Shown: positions 1 through 9,261 of the stretch, piece after piece
Numbering within the stretch: the stretch's first letter is position 1
Layout of the letters: each line of letters begins with the position of its first letter
Made by a program: the position numbers and the translations under genes
NCBI GenBank assembly: GCA_029260825.1
Contig: JAJDCM010000132.1
Location: 1 to 64,000 of the forward strand
DNA: 64,000 nucleotides
Source of the DNA: Planctomycetota bacterium
GTDB lineage: Bacteria; Planctomycetota; JACOTG01; JAJDCM01
Direction: 5' to 3'
The notes under the pieces: generated by a model
What the model was told of the DNA's origin: nothing
Database searches by the model: none
The model's input: the letters and a program-made list of their open reading frames with translations, nothing else

Positions 1-157
1 AGCTTTCCGAGCCCCCATCACTCTCTCGCACTCGAAAAGTCGATCAACCTTCGGATCGTCCCCACCCAGCCGCAATGTACCGCTCCGACCCATCCAGCCG
101 GAGCATTGGATTCATCTCTTATTTACAACAGACTCCTAGCCGACGAGGACCTTAGAC

Positions 158-2164
158 ATGACGATCCGCCAGATCCTTTTTGCCCTCTTTTGCCTTGTCC
201 TTTTCCCCATCCAGCCAGCCAGGACGGAGGGGACGGATTGGCCCCAGTTTCGGGGAGCAAATCGAGATGGGCATGCTGCCCCCGCCAATCTCCTTCGGAG
301 CTGGGGAAAAGACGGCCCCCGAGAGCTGTGGCGACGAGACCTCGGAGCTGGCTTCTCCAGCGTCGCTTCCGTCGGGAACTCCCTCTACACCTTGGCCGCT
401 ACCCCTGAAACCGAAGACGTCTTATGCCTGGATGCAACAACCGGACAGACCCGATGGCAAGTCCCCCTCGGGAAACGTTTCAAGGGAACCTTCGGGGATG
501 GACCACGCTCAACCCCCGCCATCGAGGGAGATGTCGTCTACGCGGTAACGTCAGACCTTCAACTCGCCGCTCTTGCCACGAAAGACGGCAAGATTCACTG
601 GCAACACGATCTTCAGGAACTCTTCGGGGCGACACGCCCCCGGTTCGGCTTTTCCCCATCACCTCTCCTCAACGGAGACTTGCTTGTCCTTGAGGTTGGC
701 GGCCCGGAAAAGAAAAGCCTCGTTGCCTTCGACAAGAAAACGGGGGAAACCCGCTGGACCGACCTCGATGGCCCGGCCGGTTCAGCATCTTCGATCTTTG
801 TCGAACTTGGCGGTGAGCCTCAGTACGTTCTCGTCCGGCTCGCGGGCGCCAAGCTGGTCGGTCTATCAAAAGACCGGGAAGAATTGTGGAGCCACCCGGT
901 CGGCCAGGACACCATCTGCATGCCTCTATTCGTTCCTCCAGATCGGTTCTTCTGTTCGTCTGCACAGCAAGGAAACGGTGGAACCATGATTCAGGTGAAC
1001 AGGAGCCAAGACGGTGGCTTCGAGGTAGAGGAGCTCTGGACCGAGCGAAGAATGAGGAACCACTTCAACAATAGCGTCGTGATCGGAAAAAACCTCTACG
1101 GGTTCGACAACGCGACCTTGCGGTGCTTGGATGCGACAACCGGAAAAATCCTCTGGTCTCACCGAGGATTCGGGAAGGGTTCTCTGAGTGCTTGTGGCGA
1201 TCAGCTCTACATCTTGGGGGATCAGGGAACCCTGGCACTGGTTGCTGCCGACTCAAACAAGTATCGAGAACTCGGTCGTGTTCAGGCGATGGAGGGAAGA
1301 GCCTGGACTTCTCCGACCGTGGCCGGAGGAAAGCTCATTGTTCGCGACCTCGATCAGGTTGTCGCCTACGACATCCGGGATCAATCCTCATCGCCTGTAG
1401 CAAACGCGAACACAAGCAACCAATCAAATTCCAGTCCCCGGTCATCCATGGATGGTGAGTCCCTTGATCTGGAGAAGATCCTGGAAAAATACACCGTGGC
1501 GCGAGGAGGGATTGACCACTGGCGTTCCATCAACACCCTGGAAGCAAAAGGGACCTTCGCCGCCTTCAGCGTGAGTGCGCCCTTCACCATGGTCCGCCAT
1601 CGCACCAATCTCTACCGACTTGATTTCAAGATCATGGGAGAGCCCGCAATTCGTGCCCGGGACACGGAGGGACCCTGGTGGGTTTTTCACATGTTCGGTG
1701 CTATCTCTCCCGTGCGGGTTCCGATGAAACCCTATGAGGGGCAGCTTCTCCGGGAGTCCGATTTCGAACCGGCCCTCATCGGTGCAAAGGAAAAAGGGAT
1801 CAAAGTAGAGCTCGCCGGAAAGGGTGACCTCGATGGTCGACCCACCATCAATTTGACTCTGACTTTTCCCGATGAATCCATCGAAACCTGGATGCTCGAT
1901 ACATCCACCTATCTGGAAGCTGCGGTCGACTCGACCATTCATGATTTCACCCAAGGTCAGGCGGCGATGGCTCAGCGAACGTTCTTTTCAGACTTTCGAG
2001 AAGTGGACGGCCTCCTCTTGCCTTATCGGATTGCTCTGGAGTTTGGCGCTCGCCTGGAGGAGTTCACGGTCGATACAGTACGCCTCGGTCACGATATCGA
2101 GGAGTCGTTCTTTGCCCTACCGGCCCCCGCCCCAAAAGACGAGGCAGTCAAAGAAAGCGAGTAG
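158..2164 (+). CDS. Secreted PQQ-type beta-propeller fused to a lipoprotein-carrier-like C-terminal domain
   Basis: 668 aa. Residues 1-23 form a signal peptide, so the protein is exported. Residues about 25-415 are a PQQ-like propeller, with repeated blades such as LDATTGQTRW, FDKKTGETRW and LDATTGKILW and the opening WPQFRGANRDG typical of this family. A Ser/Asn-rich linker follows (about 416-440). The last 220 residues match the LolA/LolB-like fold class, opening with a helix carrying ARGG..HW and running into antiparallel beta strands. The same opening recurs in the gene at 6110-7675. The propeller probably works as a scaffold or binding domain, since no alcohol dehydrogenase catalytic features are obvious. 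ATG start with GAGGA about 10 nt upstream. The fusion is sure from the reading frame; the carrier-like function is inference. Confidence 0.8.
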   Translation: MTIRQILFALFCLVLFPIQPARTEGTDWPQFRGANRDGHAAPANLLRSWGKDGPRELWRRDLGAGFSSVASVGNSLYTLAATPETEDVLCLDATTGQTRWQVPLGKRFKGTFGDGPRSTPAIEGDVVYAVTSDLQLAALATKDGKIHWQHDLQELFGATRPRFGFSPSPLLNGDLLVLEVGGPEKKSLVAFDKKTGETRWTDLDGPAGSASSIFVELGGEPQYVLVRLAGAKLVGLSKDREELWSHPVGQDTICMPLFVPPDRFFCSSAQQGNGGTMIQVNRSQDGGFEVEELWTERRMRNHFNNSVVIGKNLYGFDNATLRCLDATTGKILWSHRGFGKGSLSACGDQLYILGDQGTLALVAADSNKYRELGRVQAMEGRAWTSPTVAGGKLIVRDLDQVVAYDIRDQSSSPVANANTSNQSNSSPRSSMDGESLDLEKILEKYTVARGGIDHWRSINTLEAKGTFAAFSVSAPFTMVRHRTNLYRLDFKIMGEPAIRARDTEGPWWVFHMFGAISPVRVPMKPYEGQLLRESDFEPALIGAKEKGIKVELAGKGDLDGRPTINLTLTFPDESIETWMLDTSTYLEAAVDSTIHDFTQGQAAMAQRTFFSDFREVDGLLLPYRIALEFGARLEEFTVDTVRLGHDIEESFFALPAPAPKDEAVKESE

Positions 2165-2386
2165 CAGCCCCTCCAACCGGCTCGAGCCACTCCCTTTTCG
2201 GCCCAAAGGAGGGTTCGATCATCTCGCCTGCAGGCTAAATCGGGTTCATGGGGTCGCTTCGAGTCCTTGATTGGACGATTTACCGTCTGGCCAAGAAATC
2301 CAATGCCCCTTAAGATAGTAAGAGTCAGCCAAATCTTCCGTCATTCTCGTCCCTTTTCCGGCCCCACTGACTGAAAGACCAACGCC

Positions 2387-3958
2387 ATGACGAAAGCAAC
2401 TTTTCAAAAGCCGGTACGACTTCTTACGATTCTGCTGGCGTTGACTTCTTGCCTGGGAAGCAAGGTTTGCGCCACAACCTTTACGATTTCAAACACCAAT
2501 GACTCAGGTGCAGGTTCCTTGCGGCAAGCCATCCTTGATGCCAACGCAGATGGAACGGCGACCGCCGGAACGCCCCACATCCTTGACGCGACAGGAGCAA
2601 CCGGGACAATCACGATGCTGGGCAACCTGGACATCGTTGCGAACCACATCACTTTGACCGGACCAGCTTCCCTCGGCCTCATTCTGGACGGGGCGAATAC
2701 CTTTAACCTCTTCAGAATTACCGCGGGCGGGTCTCTCACGGTGAGCATCGAGAATCTGATCATTCAGAATGGACTCGCCAATAGTGGCGGAGGGATCTTC
2801 AACGAAGAAGACCTGAATCTTCTCCAGTGCTGGATCAGGGGCAACAGCGCAACCGGGAGCGGTGGAGGTATCCATGTAACAGCTTCAACTGGATCCTCCG
2901 TTAGCATGATTGACTGCATTGTCTCCGGAAACAGCGCAAGCAGCGACGGAGGCGGCATTGCTCTTTTCGGGCAAGGGGCCGTCATTGCTACCAACTGCGT
3001 CATTGCTGGTAACAACGCCGGATCCAGGGGAGGAGGCATCTACCAGGATGCCGCGATGTTCCGTCCTCGGGGGATGCCAAACGGAATTTATGCGAACACC
3101 ATCATCGCACTGAACACAGCCACAGCCAACGGTCCGAACATCTCCGACATAAATGCAAGCTTCGTCACGACCCTTGGCGGGAATCTCATCGGCGACAACA
3201 GTGGAATCTTCAATGAGTTCACCTCCGCGGGACAACCCAACGGGAACGGAGACTATGTCGGCACATCAGCCGAAATGATCGATCCCGATTTTGTCCTCAA
3301 CGCCCCGGTAGCACCCAATATCGGCGGAAACTTTCAGCTACGGCAAGGCTCTTTGGCGATCGACACCGGCGTAGACGGCAATGTGCTGTCCAGCACGGAT
3401 CTGAATGACCGGCCAAGAATCTATGGCGCTTCGGTTGACATCGGAGCTTTCGAGTTTGACTCCACCCTATTTCGCCTTGGCAATGTCAACGCCGGGCTCG
3501 GTCCCATCACCGATGTTCTGTTCGTCAACGGGTCGGCGGGGACAGGCTTTGATCGCGAGGTCGAGATCAACCGAAATGATTCTCTTACCCTCTCGATGGC
3601 CGTGCCGCCATCCCTTCTATCGGCCCCCTTTGTCGCCTACGCGTTTGCCGGCAATAGTGTCCCGTCAAACGAGCGCGCCCTTCCCGCGGGGATCGGCACT
3701 TTCTGCATGCCCAATCCAATCACCGATCCAGGGGCCCCCGCCCTCTCGGCCCCCCTGGAAATCTGGAACAACGTGGGCTTCACCTCATCTCTTGGTCTGG
3801 CCACTCGACCCTCCAGCGCCGCTCCGACGGACTTCGTCGTACTCAACAACGGAACAGGAAGAGCTATAAAAATCTTCGTGCAGGCCTTGATTCGTGACGA
3901 CGCTTCCCTCCACGGCCAGTTCGCGATCACGAACGGCATCTTCATCCTGGTCCCGTAG
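2387..3958 (+). CDS. Secreted right-handed beta-helix surface protein (choice-of-anchor Q type)
   Basis: 523 aa with a signal peptide ending near residue 29. The mature start FTISNTNDSGAGSLRQAI is the usual opening of CSLREA/beta-helix adhesin-like proteins. Residues about 90-230 repeat N-S-x-G-G-G-I/S-x-x-x-C-x-I blocks, as in polymorphic-outer-membrane or pectate-lyase-like helices. NDRPRIYGASVDIGAFEF near 340-357 is the choice-of-anchor Q ending. Residues about 360-523 form a separate beta-rich domain that resembles the end of the protein at 40449-41834. Likely cell-surface or extracellular; substrate unknown. It stands alone, with a hairpin directly after the stop. Confidence 0.8.
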   Translation: MTKATFQKPVRLLTILLALTSCLGSKVCATTFTISNTNDSGAGSLRQAILDANADGTATAGTPHILDATGATGTITMLGNLDIVANHITLTGPASLGLILDGANTFNLFRITAGGSLTVSIENLIIQNGLANSGGGIFNEEDLNLLQCWIRGNSATGSGGGIHVTASTGSSVSMIDCIVSGNSASSDGGGIALFGQGAVIATNCVIAGNNAGSRGGGIYQDAAMFRPRGMPNGIYANTIIALNTATANGPNISDINASFVTTLGGNLIGDNSGIFNEFTSAGQPNGNGDYVGTSAEMIDPDFVLNAPVAPNIGGNFQLRQGSLAIDTGVDGNVLSSTDLNDRPRIYGASVDIGAFEFDSTLFRLGNVNAGLGPITDVLFVNGSAGTGFDREVEINRNDSLTLSMAVPPSLLSAPFVAYAFAGNSVPSNERALPAGIGTFCMPNPITDPGAPALSAPLEIWNNVGFTSSLGLATRPSSAAPTDFVVLNNGTGRAIKIFVQALIRDDASLHGQFAITNGIFILVP

Positions 3959-3961
3959 ACT

Positions 3962-3990
3962 AAAAAAAGAGCCCCCTTTCGGGGGCTCCT
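3962..3990. terminator. Intrinsic terminator between convergent genes
   Basis: A perfect 8-bp stem (GAGCCCCC, 3969-3976, with GGGGGCTC, 3981-3988) closes a TTTC loop. A run of seven A lies to the left (3962-3968), so the T-tract is on the minus strand and termination should be strongest for the di-haem gene ending at 4018. The hairpin also follows the stop of the plus-strand gene by 10 nt, so it may serve both. Confidence 0.8.
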
Positions 3991-4017
3991 TCAGTAGTGA
4001 CAATCATTGTTGACGGG

Positions 4018-5436
4018 TTAGTCGTCGTCGTCGTCGTGATGACGATTGCCGTTGAGTAAATCGTTACTCGGATTCCTCGGCGTGCGCAGCGTCTTCAGGA
4101 ACGCCACAACGTCATCTTGCTGATCTGCGTCAAGAGCATCGAACTCATCCCGGGATGCCTGTCCTTCGCCGCCATGAAGAAGGATCGCCTGGCTGATGGT
4201 TACAGCTCGGCCATCGTGCATGTAGGGAGCCGTGTCGGCAACACCCCAGAGTCTGGCAGTATGGAAGAACGGATCAAGAGCATCGCCGGTCGTTTCGGCG
4301 AGACCAGGCCCCATGTCATGGCGCTTCAGATCGGCAAAAAGCTCGACTCGAACCCCATGCCCGTGCCTTTTGAACTTGGTCGGAGAACGGGAGAGGTCAA
4401 TCTCAAAGAAAACGTTCGCCCAGGGATCTTCGTCCACTTCTGGAAACGCGATCGGGAGATGCCGGTCTTCCGTCGTCAGGGACGGCCGGTGGCAGTCGGC
4501 ACAACCGATGCTCGCGAAAAGATCTCGACCCCGCCTGGCACCACGGCGAACTCGATCCTGGCGAGGTCGCTCCATCGATGTCTGGAAAATATGCATGGCG
4601 GAAAGCTCACCAACCGAAAGCTCGTTCACAACGCCGTCACCATCGGCATCGACCCCGTCGCCGACGATCTCGGAAGGCTGAATCCCATGATGAAACTGCA
4701 TGGCTCCTTGATCAAACTGACGAATCGTTTGACAGCAACCCTTCCGACCAAAAGGTCGAATCACGAGGTCATCATCGACGCCTTCGACATCCGAGGTGTC
4801 AAAGTTCACCCCATCAAAACTGATCCATCCAAAGCTCACACCCTTCGTCTCAAGGGCAATTGAGGCTCCTGGATTCGCTTCTGCCTGGGCCTTGAGTGCC
4901 TGCAAATCCCGGGTCATTTCCTTTGCAAGCATCTCGACGCCACCCGACCCGAAGCTGAAAGGAGGGTTGATCATCCGACCTGAAATCCGGGCGAATCCGT
5001 TCCCTTCGGAATCATCGATGTCGGGATCCACCATGCCCGGAAACGCGCTATCACTTACGTTCCCTACACCGCCAACCGTGAATGTAGACGGGATGGTGGC
5101 GTTACTGAGAACGCTGTGGCATTCCAGGCACGTTTGCGCATCAAGACCATTCATCCGGAGAAAGATCCCGTTGTTTCCCAGGGTCGGTCGCCCACCCGGG
5201 GAAACCGTATCGGCAGGGTTGATCGGACCATCGCCCAATCCATCTTCCAGGTTGAACGGGGTCGAGAAAATTCGCAACCCGTGGGCTCGAATGCTCCGCT
5301 GGTTCATACCCAGAATGTCACCTTGACTGATGCGTGGGGATAGCCGGGGGCCATCATCCGCGATGGCTTCCGGGGACACAAGCATGCCAATTGACGCCGC
5401 TGCCAAAACTGCCAAAACTGCTTTCTTGCTCTGCAT
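4018..5436 (-). CDS. Di-haem cytochrome c peroxidase-like secreted protein
   Basis: 472 aa from the ATG at 5436, chosen because GGGAGG lies 4-5 nt upstream; four more in-frame codons exist upstream. Signal peptide to about residue 27. Two CxxCH haem c sites are visible: TCLECHS near residue 103 and GCADCHRP near 313. The C-terminal block APYMHDGRAVTISQAILLHGG is the conserved end of CcpA/MauG and di-haem oxidoreductase families. Expected periplasmic electron transfer or peroxidase activity; the electron partner is not in the window. The protein ends HHDDDDD, encoded by a GTC/GAC triplet run at 4021-4035. No second cytochrome gene is adjacent. Confidence 0.85.
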   Translation of the reverse strand: MQSKKAVLAVLAAASIGMLVSPEAIADDGPRLSPRISQGDILGMNQRSIRAHGLRIFSTPFNLEDGLGDGPINPADTVSPGGRPTLGNNGIFLRMNGLDAQTCLECHSVLSNATIPSTFTVGGVGNVSDSAFPGMVDPDIDDSEGNGFARISGRMINPPFSFGSGGVEMLAKEMTRDLQALKAQAEANPGASIALETKGVSFGWISFDGVNFDTSDVEGVDDDLVIRPFGRKGCCQTIRQFDQGAMQFHHGIQPSEIVGDGVDADGDGVVNELSVGELSAMHIFQTSMERPRQDRVRRGARRGRDLFASIGCADCHRPSLTTEDRHLPIAFPEVDEDPWANVFFEIDLSRSPTKFKRHGHGVRVELFADLKRHDMGPGLAETTGDALDPFFHTARLWGVADTAPYMHDGRAVTISQAILLHGGEGQASRDEFDALDADQQDDVVAFLKTLRTPRNPSNDLLNGNRHHDDDDD

Positions 5437-6109
5437 AGGACCTCCCATTCACAGAATACGGCAAATACAATCTAAAGACCGAATAGGACAAAAGGCTCCT
5501 GCGATGGGGACAGAGATTCCCCCAGAACGATGCAAGAGCCTGCGAAACGCAGCAAAACTTACTCGTGAGAGTTAAATCGTGAAACTGTCGTTCCGATCCG
5601 GGTGGGTGAATGGCTCGGAGACGATCACCTTCTTGGTATCCATGGCCCCGACGAGGCCGTTCGTTTCATGCAGCTTCCCGTTCGTTGAGCCCGTAAGGGC
5701 CAACGGAATGCTTCACCCCTCCTACGGTAGTGAAGGCAACCGAAAACGGTGGATCACCATGATAACCCAAGTCCGCTCCAATAGAAAGAGGAGAAGCACG
5801 TTCGAGTCAAGCCGCGAAATTTGAGGCTTCTTGGATACATGAGACACCTGAATCGGCTCGAAGAGGCGAAAAATCACCGATACCTAAGAGGAGAACCATG
5901 AACAAGATGTGACGACACATGGTTTGCCGCAGAGGAGTGACATCTGCTCGGGCCGTCACCGAGGACAGATCAAGGAGCACGGAGATTGAGGCAGGAAGAG
6001 GAGGAGAGTTATCACGCTGATAACAATAAATGGGGAAGATACGGCGGGATAAGAGCGAGGGAAATATCGGAGGGATGATGACGCTTCATCACCCCTCCTG
6101 TTGCTTGCA
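5437..6109. other. 673-base gene-free stretch
   Basis: Lies upstream of the di-haem gene and downstream of the CBM9-like gene. Short open frames occur but show no start signals or recognisable protein. Visible structure: an inverted repeat AACCATG (5894-5900) / CATGGTT (5918-5924); a strong GAGGAG before a 4-codon ATG frame at 5898 that stops at TGA; and a perfect 7-bp palindrome at 6008-6024. It probably holds the di-haem promoter, but I cannot pick out -35/-10 boxes. Confidence 0.5.
6008..6024. repeat. Perfect inverted repeat GTTATCA-CGC-TGATAAC
   Basis: Seven-base arms around a 3-base centre, in the intergenic stretch 86 bases past the stop of the CBM9-like gene. It has the size and symmetry of a dimeric repressor operator. 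There is no T-tract, so a terminator is less likely. Function unknown. Confidence 0.5.
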
Positions 6110-7675
6110 TCAGTCTGTAGGAAACGCGGACTCCAGCCCGACCAGCTGGCCGAAGCTACCCACGAAGCCAGATCTTGGATTTACCGGCTGCCACGACGAT
6201 GATTCTTTCTCACGATCAATGAAACGGGTGAGTTGAATTCCCCATTCCTTGTTTTTTCCCGAAACATCAAGCACGGAGAACGGGATTTGAAACTCAGCGG
6301 TCCACCCATCCCGATTGACGGCGACTGCGGACTTCCACTTGGCTTCATAATCAGTGCTCCAAGTGATTCCGTTGTCTTCACCGTATTGATCGCGCTGCAC
6401 CCCAGCGGCGTTGGTTACGAACACAAAAGCACTCTTTCCATCCAGATTGGTATCCAGAAAGAGAGCAATCCGATCCCCATTGACGTCGTCCTTTTCTCCC
6501 GAAACTCGACGGATATCCTTTGGCTTGGTATCCGGAAGATAGATGCCGACGTACAGATGATTATCGTCATACAAGACACTGAACTCGGTTGGCTCCGATG
6601 GCGCGTCAAGATTGTCGGTGATAAAACCCTGCCCTCTCTTGTCGGCGGCCTTCCACACCGCATCCTGAAGATCGCCGTCGATCACCGGATTTTTCCCCAC
6701 AACCCTTCTTGCGTAAAGAGTCTTCTTCGTGGTCAAAGATACGACCGGGGTCATATCCGCAAATACAACCGAGTCAGAAGACATCTTGAGTTGCGATCGA
6801 CTCAACTTGTTCTTCACCGAGAGGTTCACCAGCATATGGAGACCTAGAAGAGCTCGGCCGGTCGGATCATAGGATTGATATCGAACCGGAAACAGAAGAC
6901 CGTCAACCTCTTCATACTCGTCAGTAATCCGCAAGACTTCCGAGAAGGCGTTGACGTTGGCAGGCATTCCCGGAGGAACAGACGCATAGGCCGTCGTATA
7001 CTTCACTCCCGTCAAACGATGGCTCTTGGGGTGAACATAGAGATCATAGTAGCCCTCAGGAATAAGATTCCCATCTCGCTTGAAGATCATTCGAATCTTG
7101 TGAAAATCTCCTTCCTGGCCGGGAAGTCGCCCCTTTCCAGGGTCGAGGATCCTCACATCGCTGCTCTGAGTTAGCCAGGGAAGATTGAGATAGGTGGCGT
7201 GGTGCCAGAGACGCCAGTACGGAGTATTACCTGGCTCGTAATTGTTGCTCCAGACTTTCTTCCCATCGGATGCGATGGACGCTTTTTCAAACGGCAGCTC
7301 CACAAAACCACGGTGAGACTTCATGTCGAGACAGTATTTCCCCGTCCGCCAGATGGACCAAGGTGACCGTGCTACGGAATCGCCATCTCCATCATATCCA
7401 TCTCCATCCCCATCTCCCCCGCCATCGCCTCCATCGGTCGAGGCAAGCGATGAAAGGTGCATGACAAAATCGTAGCTCAGACTAGGAATTCTCTTCCAGC
7501 GCTTCATTCCCCCGTGAGCCACGATCATCTTCTCAATGATGTCCTGAACCTCGAGCGATTCATACTCAGGAGCGTTCTTCGGATCGTCCTGAGCAACCGC
7601 GACATCACACAAACTCAGAGTTAGAAATACCGCCAGGACTCCGCTGACGAGTGGCAATTTTCTCTTCAGGTGCAC
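6110..7675 (-). CDS. Secreted protein with lipoprotein-carrier-like and CBM9-like domains
   Basis: 521 aa from a GTG start at 7675, supported by AAGGAGG seven bases upstream; an in-frame TTG at 7702 has no such site. Signal peptide to about residue 29 (AVAQ). Residues about 40-290 begin with VAHGGMKRWKRI and form a beta-rich domain resembling the C-terminal domain of the protein at 158-2164. A Gly/Asp-rich insertion (DGGDGGGDGDGD) sits near residue 85. Residues about 325-521 are a carbohydrate-binding family 9-like/DUF5916 N-domain-like sandwich, with IDGDLQDAVW, YDDNHLYVGIY, DRIALFLDTN and GWTAEFQIPFSVL. Likely periplasmic or outer-membrane; ligand unknown. Confidence 0.75.
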   Translation of the reverse strand: MHLKRKLPLVSGVLAVFLTLSLCDVAVAQDDPKNAPEYESLEVQDIIEKMIVAHGGMKRWKRIPSLSYDFVMHLSSLASTDGGDGGGDGDGDGYDGDGDSVARSPWSIWRTGKYCLDMKSHRGFVELPFEKASIASDGKKVWSNNYEPGNTPYWRLWHHATYLNLPWLTQSSDVRILDPGKGRLPGQEGDFHKIRMIFKRDGNLIPEGYYDLYVHPKSHRLTGVKYTTAYASVPPGMPANVNAFSEVLRITDEYEEVDGLLFPVRYQSYDPTGRALLGLHMLVNLSVKNKLSRSQLKMSSDSVVFADMTPVVSLTTKKTLYARRVVGKNPVIDGDLQDAVWKAADKRGQGFITDNLDAPSEPTEFSVLYDDNHLYVGIYLPDTKPKDIRRVSGEKDDVNGDRIALFLDTNLDGKSAFVFVTNAAGVQRDQYGEDNGITWSTDYEAKWKSAVAVNRDGWTAEFQIPFSVLDVSGKNKEWGIQLTRFIDREKESSSWQPVNPRSGFVGSFGQLVGLESAFPTD

Positions 7676-7819
7676 AGAGATTCCTCCTTGAATAGGGTTC
7701 AACGATACGATAGCGGCGGGTCCGTCATCCCCGGGTCATCGGGTGAGAACTGGGTCGATGATTTGGCGGCCCTTTTTTCGGCTCGCTTGTCGTTGTATAC
7801 GAAGAGGCTTGAAAAGTGA

Positions 7820-7855
7820 TGTTAAAAATCTAGCATATGTTAAAAAATTAGCACA
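7820..7855. repeat. Tandem 18-bp direct repeat, AT-rich
   Basis: Two adjacent 18-base units (7820-7837 and 7838-7855), each opening TGTTAAAAA and containing TAGCA, agree at 15 of 18 positions. They lie 145-180 bases upstream of the GTG start of the CBM9-like gene, in the intergenic region below the lipase gene. They could be a direct-repeat operator or UP-element-like region. Confidence 0.5.
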
Positions 7856-7940
7856 TAGGATAGCCAGAGCTTTCCTCGTGAACATTCACGGCGTCCAATA
7901 GACAGGTTTTTCTGCAGCTGAGGATCACGACACGACCCGG

Positions 7941-9224
7941 CTACTTGCTCGCGGCCTCGGCCAGGATGCTCTGCAAGCGGGCGATTGCCTTTTGGCTCTT
8001 CAGGATACTCATATGATCCTCGTCAAAGGCGTGGATTCGCTTTGCCTCCTGCTGTGCTTCGTCGGCCAATACACTGGAGAGACTCACGGTTCCATCATCG
8101 TTCCCCGAGGTAAGCATGCTGCTCCCCGAATATCCAAAGAGCAAAAAGTAGTCGGTTTCCTCGGGAAGGGGCGTTTGAAAGAGAGTCTTCAAGAATTCGC
8201 TTCCCGGCGTCATATCCACCCAGGAAGGTGCGGTGACAGGAGACAGGTCTTTTCCTAATTTCGCTGCCCCGTGACCTTGCCACGGAGACGAAACGGAAAC
8301 AAAGAGCCCAAGTGACCAGGAAGGGTCGATCGTATTCCGATTGATAACCGCCCGGGAAACCAGCCCCCCCATGCTATGGGCTACGATATAGATCTCCTCG
8401 AACTCGTGCTGGGTCTGAAGAACTTCCAGCCCAAGATGAATGTAAAAGGACAGGCCACCAAGCGGCAGTCCGGAGGGATAAAAAACAACCCACGGTTGAA
8501 AGACGTCTCGATCCAATGCGTCGATGAACGAGCTATGATCTTGGGGCGCCGCGGAGATGCCGTGGACATAAAGGACAGGGATTTTGTCCGGTGAATACGG
8601 CTCGAGAAAATGAATCCCAAAAAGACCGTCTCGTACGAACTCAAGAGGCTCCCAAAGCCCCCTTACCCCGTTGTCCCGGGAGTAGGTATCTTCAGAGAGG
8701 TCAATGACCTTCCCCAGGTTCAATGTCGCGAGGCGCTGATTCAACTCGGGCAGCCGACTTGCTATCGTGGCCGGGAGTTGGTGACCTGCCTTCGCCTTGG
8801 ACAGCGCAAGCTCGACTTCGGTCACCGCCCCATCCGGAGAGACCACGATCGGTCCGACATCGAAACCGAATGGATCACCATCCTGATACCGAAGATTCAC
8901 ATCTTCATTCAAGAAAGCAAACGCTTCATACTCACCGGCAGGAACGACCGGGAACGAGAACTTCCCCTTGCGATTCGCGACCGAAAGGTAAAGCCCGTGT
9001 TCTTCCTCTCGGAACAGGTGATCTCCGGTCTTGGCAAGAAGAGCAACGAAAATCCCGTGATTGTTACCGGACGACCGGACAACCCCCTGGACCTCTCCCG
9101 CCTCTTCAAGTTGCCCGACGTCTCGGCCAAGCGCCATGAGCTTGCAGCCCGGAACGAAGGCAAAAATAGAAACAAAAAAAAGGACGATCCCCCGCCCACC
9201 TCGTGAACATCGACAATCAGTCAC
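7941..9224 (-). CDS. Lipase-like alpha/beta hydrolase lipoprotein (downstream copy)
   Basis: 427 aa from a GTG at 9224 with AGGAGG five bases upstream; an ATG at 9239 lacks a ribosome site. The N-terminus is hydrophobic and ends in FVPGC, a lipobox-like site. A beta-sandwich-like segment (about 45-150) precedes the hydrolase. The hydrolase domain opens with IPVLYVHGISAAPQDHSSF, and the nucleophile elbow is VAHSMGGLVSR (Ser near residue 290), as in PGAP1/lipase class proteins. SGNDDGTVSL and the late FDEDHMSIL probably carry the acid and His. It follows the longer hydrolase at 9262-11199 by 37 bases on the same strand, so the two are likely cotranscribed paralogues. Confidence 0.8.
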   Translation of the reverse strand: MTDCRCSRGGRGIVLFFVSIFAFVPGCKLMALGRDVGQLEEAGEVQGVVRSSGNNHGIFVALLAKTGDHLFREEEHGLYLSVANRKGKFSFPVVPAGEYEAFAFLNEDVNLRYQDGDPFGFDVGPIVVSPDGAVTEVELALSKAKAGHQLPATIASRLPELNQRLATLNLGKVIDLSEDTYSRDNGVRGLWEPLEFVRDGLFGIHFLEPYSPDKIPVLYVHGISAAPQDHSSFIDALDRDVFQPWVVFYPSGLPLGGLSFYIHLGLEVLQTQHEFEEIYIVAHSMGGLVSRAVINRNTIDPSWSLGLFVSVSSPWQGHGAAKLGKDLSPVTAPSWVDMTPGSEFLKTLFQTPLPEETDYFLLFGYSGSSMLTSGNDDGTVSLSSVLADEAQQEAKRIHAFDEDHMSILKSQKAIARLQSILAEAASK

Positions 9225-9261
9225 AGCACCCTCCTTCATCCAGATTCAACATTCCGCGTTT

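Noticed and set aside
1-157. Gene fragment at the left edge
   Set aside because: No frame with convincing coding features ends here; treated as upstream DNA of the first gene.
4117-4863. 248-codon plus-strand open frame
   Set aside because: Antisense to the di-haem cytochrome gene, whose two CxxCH sites and C-terminal motif prove the minus strand codes.
5330-5824. Two short plus-strand frames upstream of the di-haem gene
   Set aside because: One overlaps the di-haem gene start and both lack ribosome sites or family similarity.
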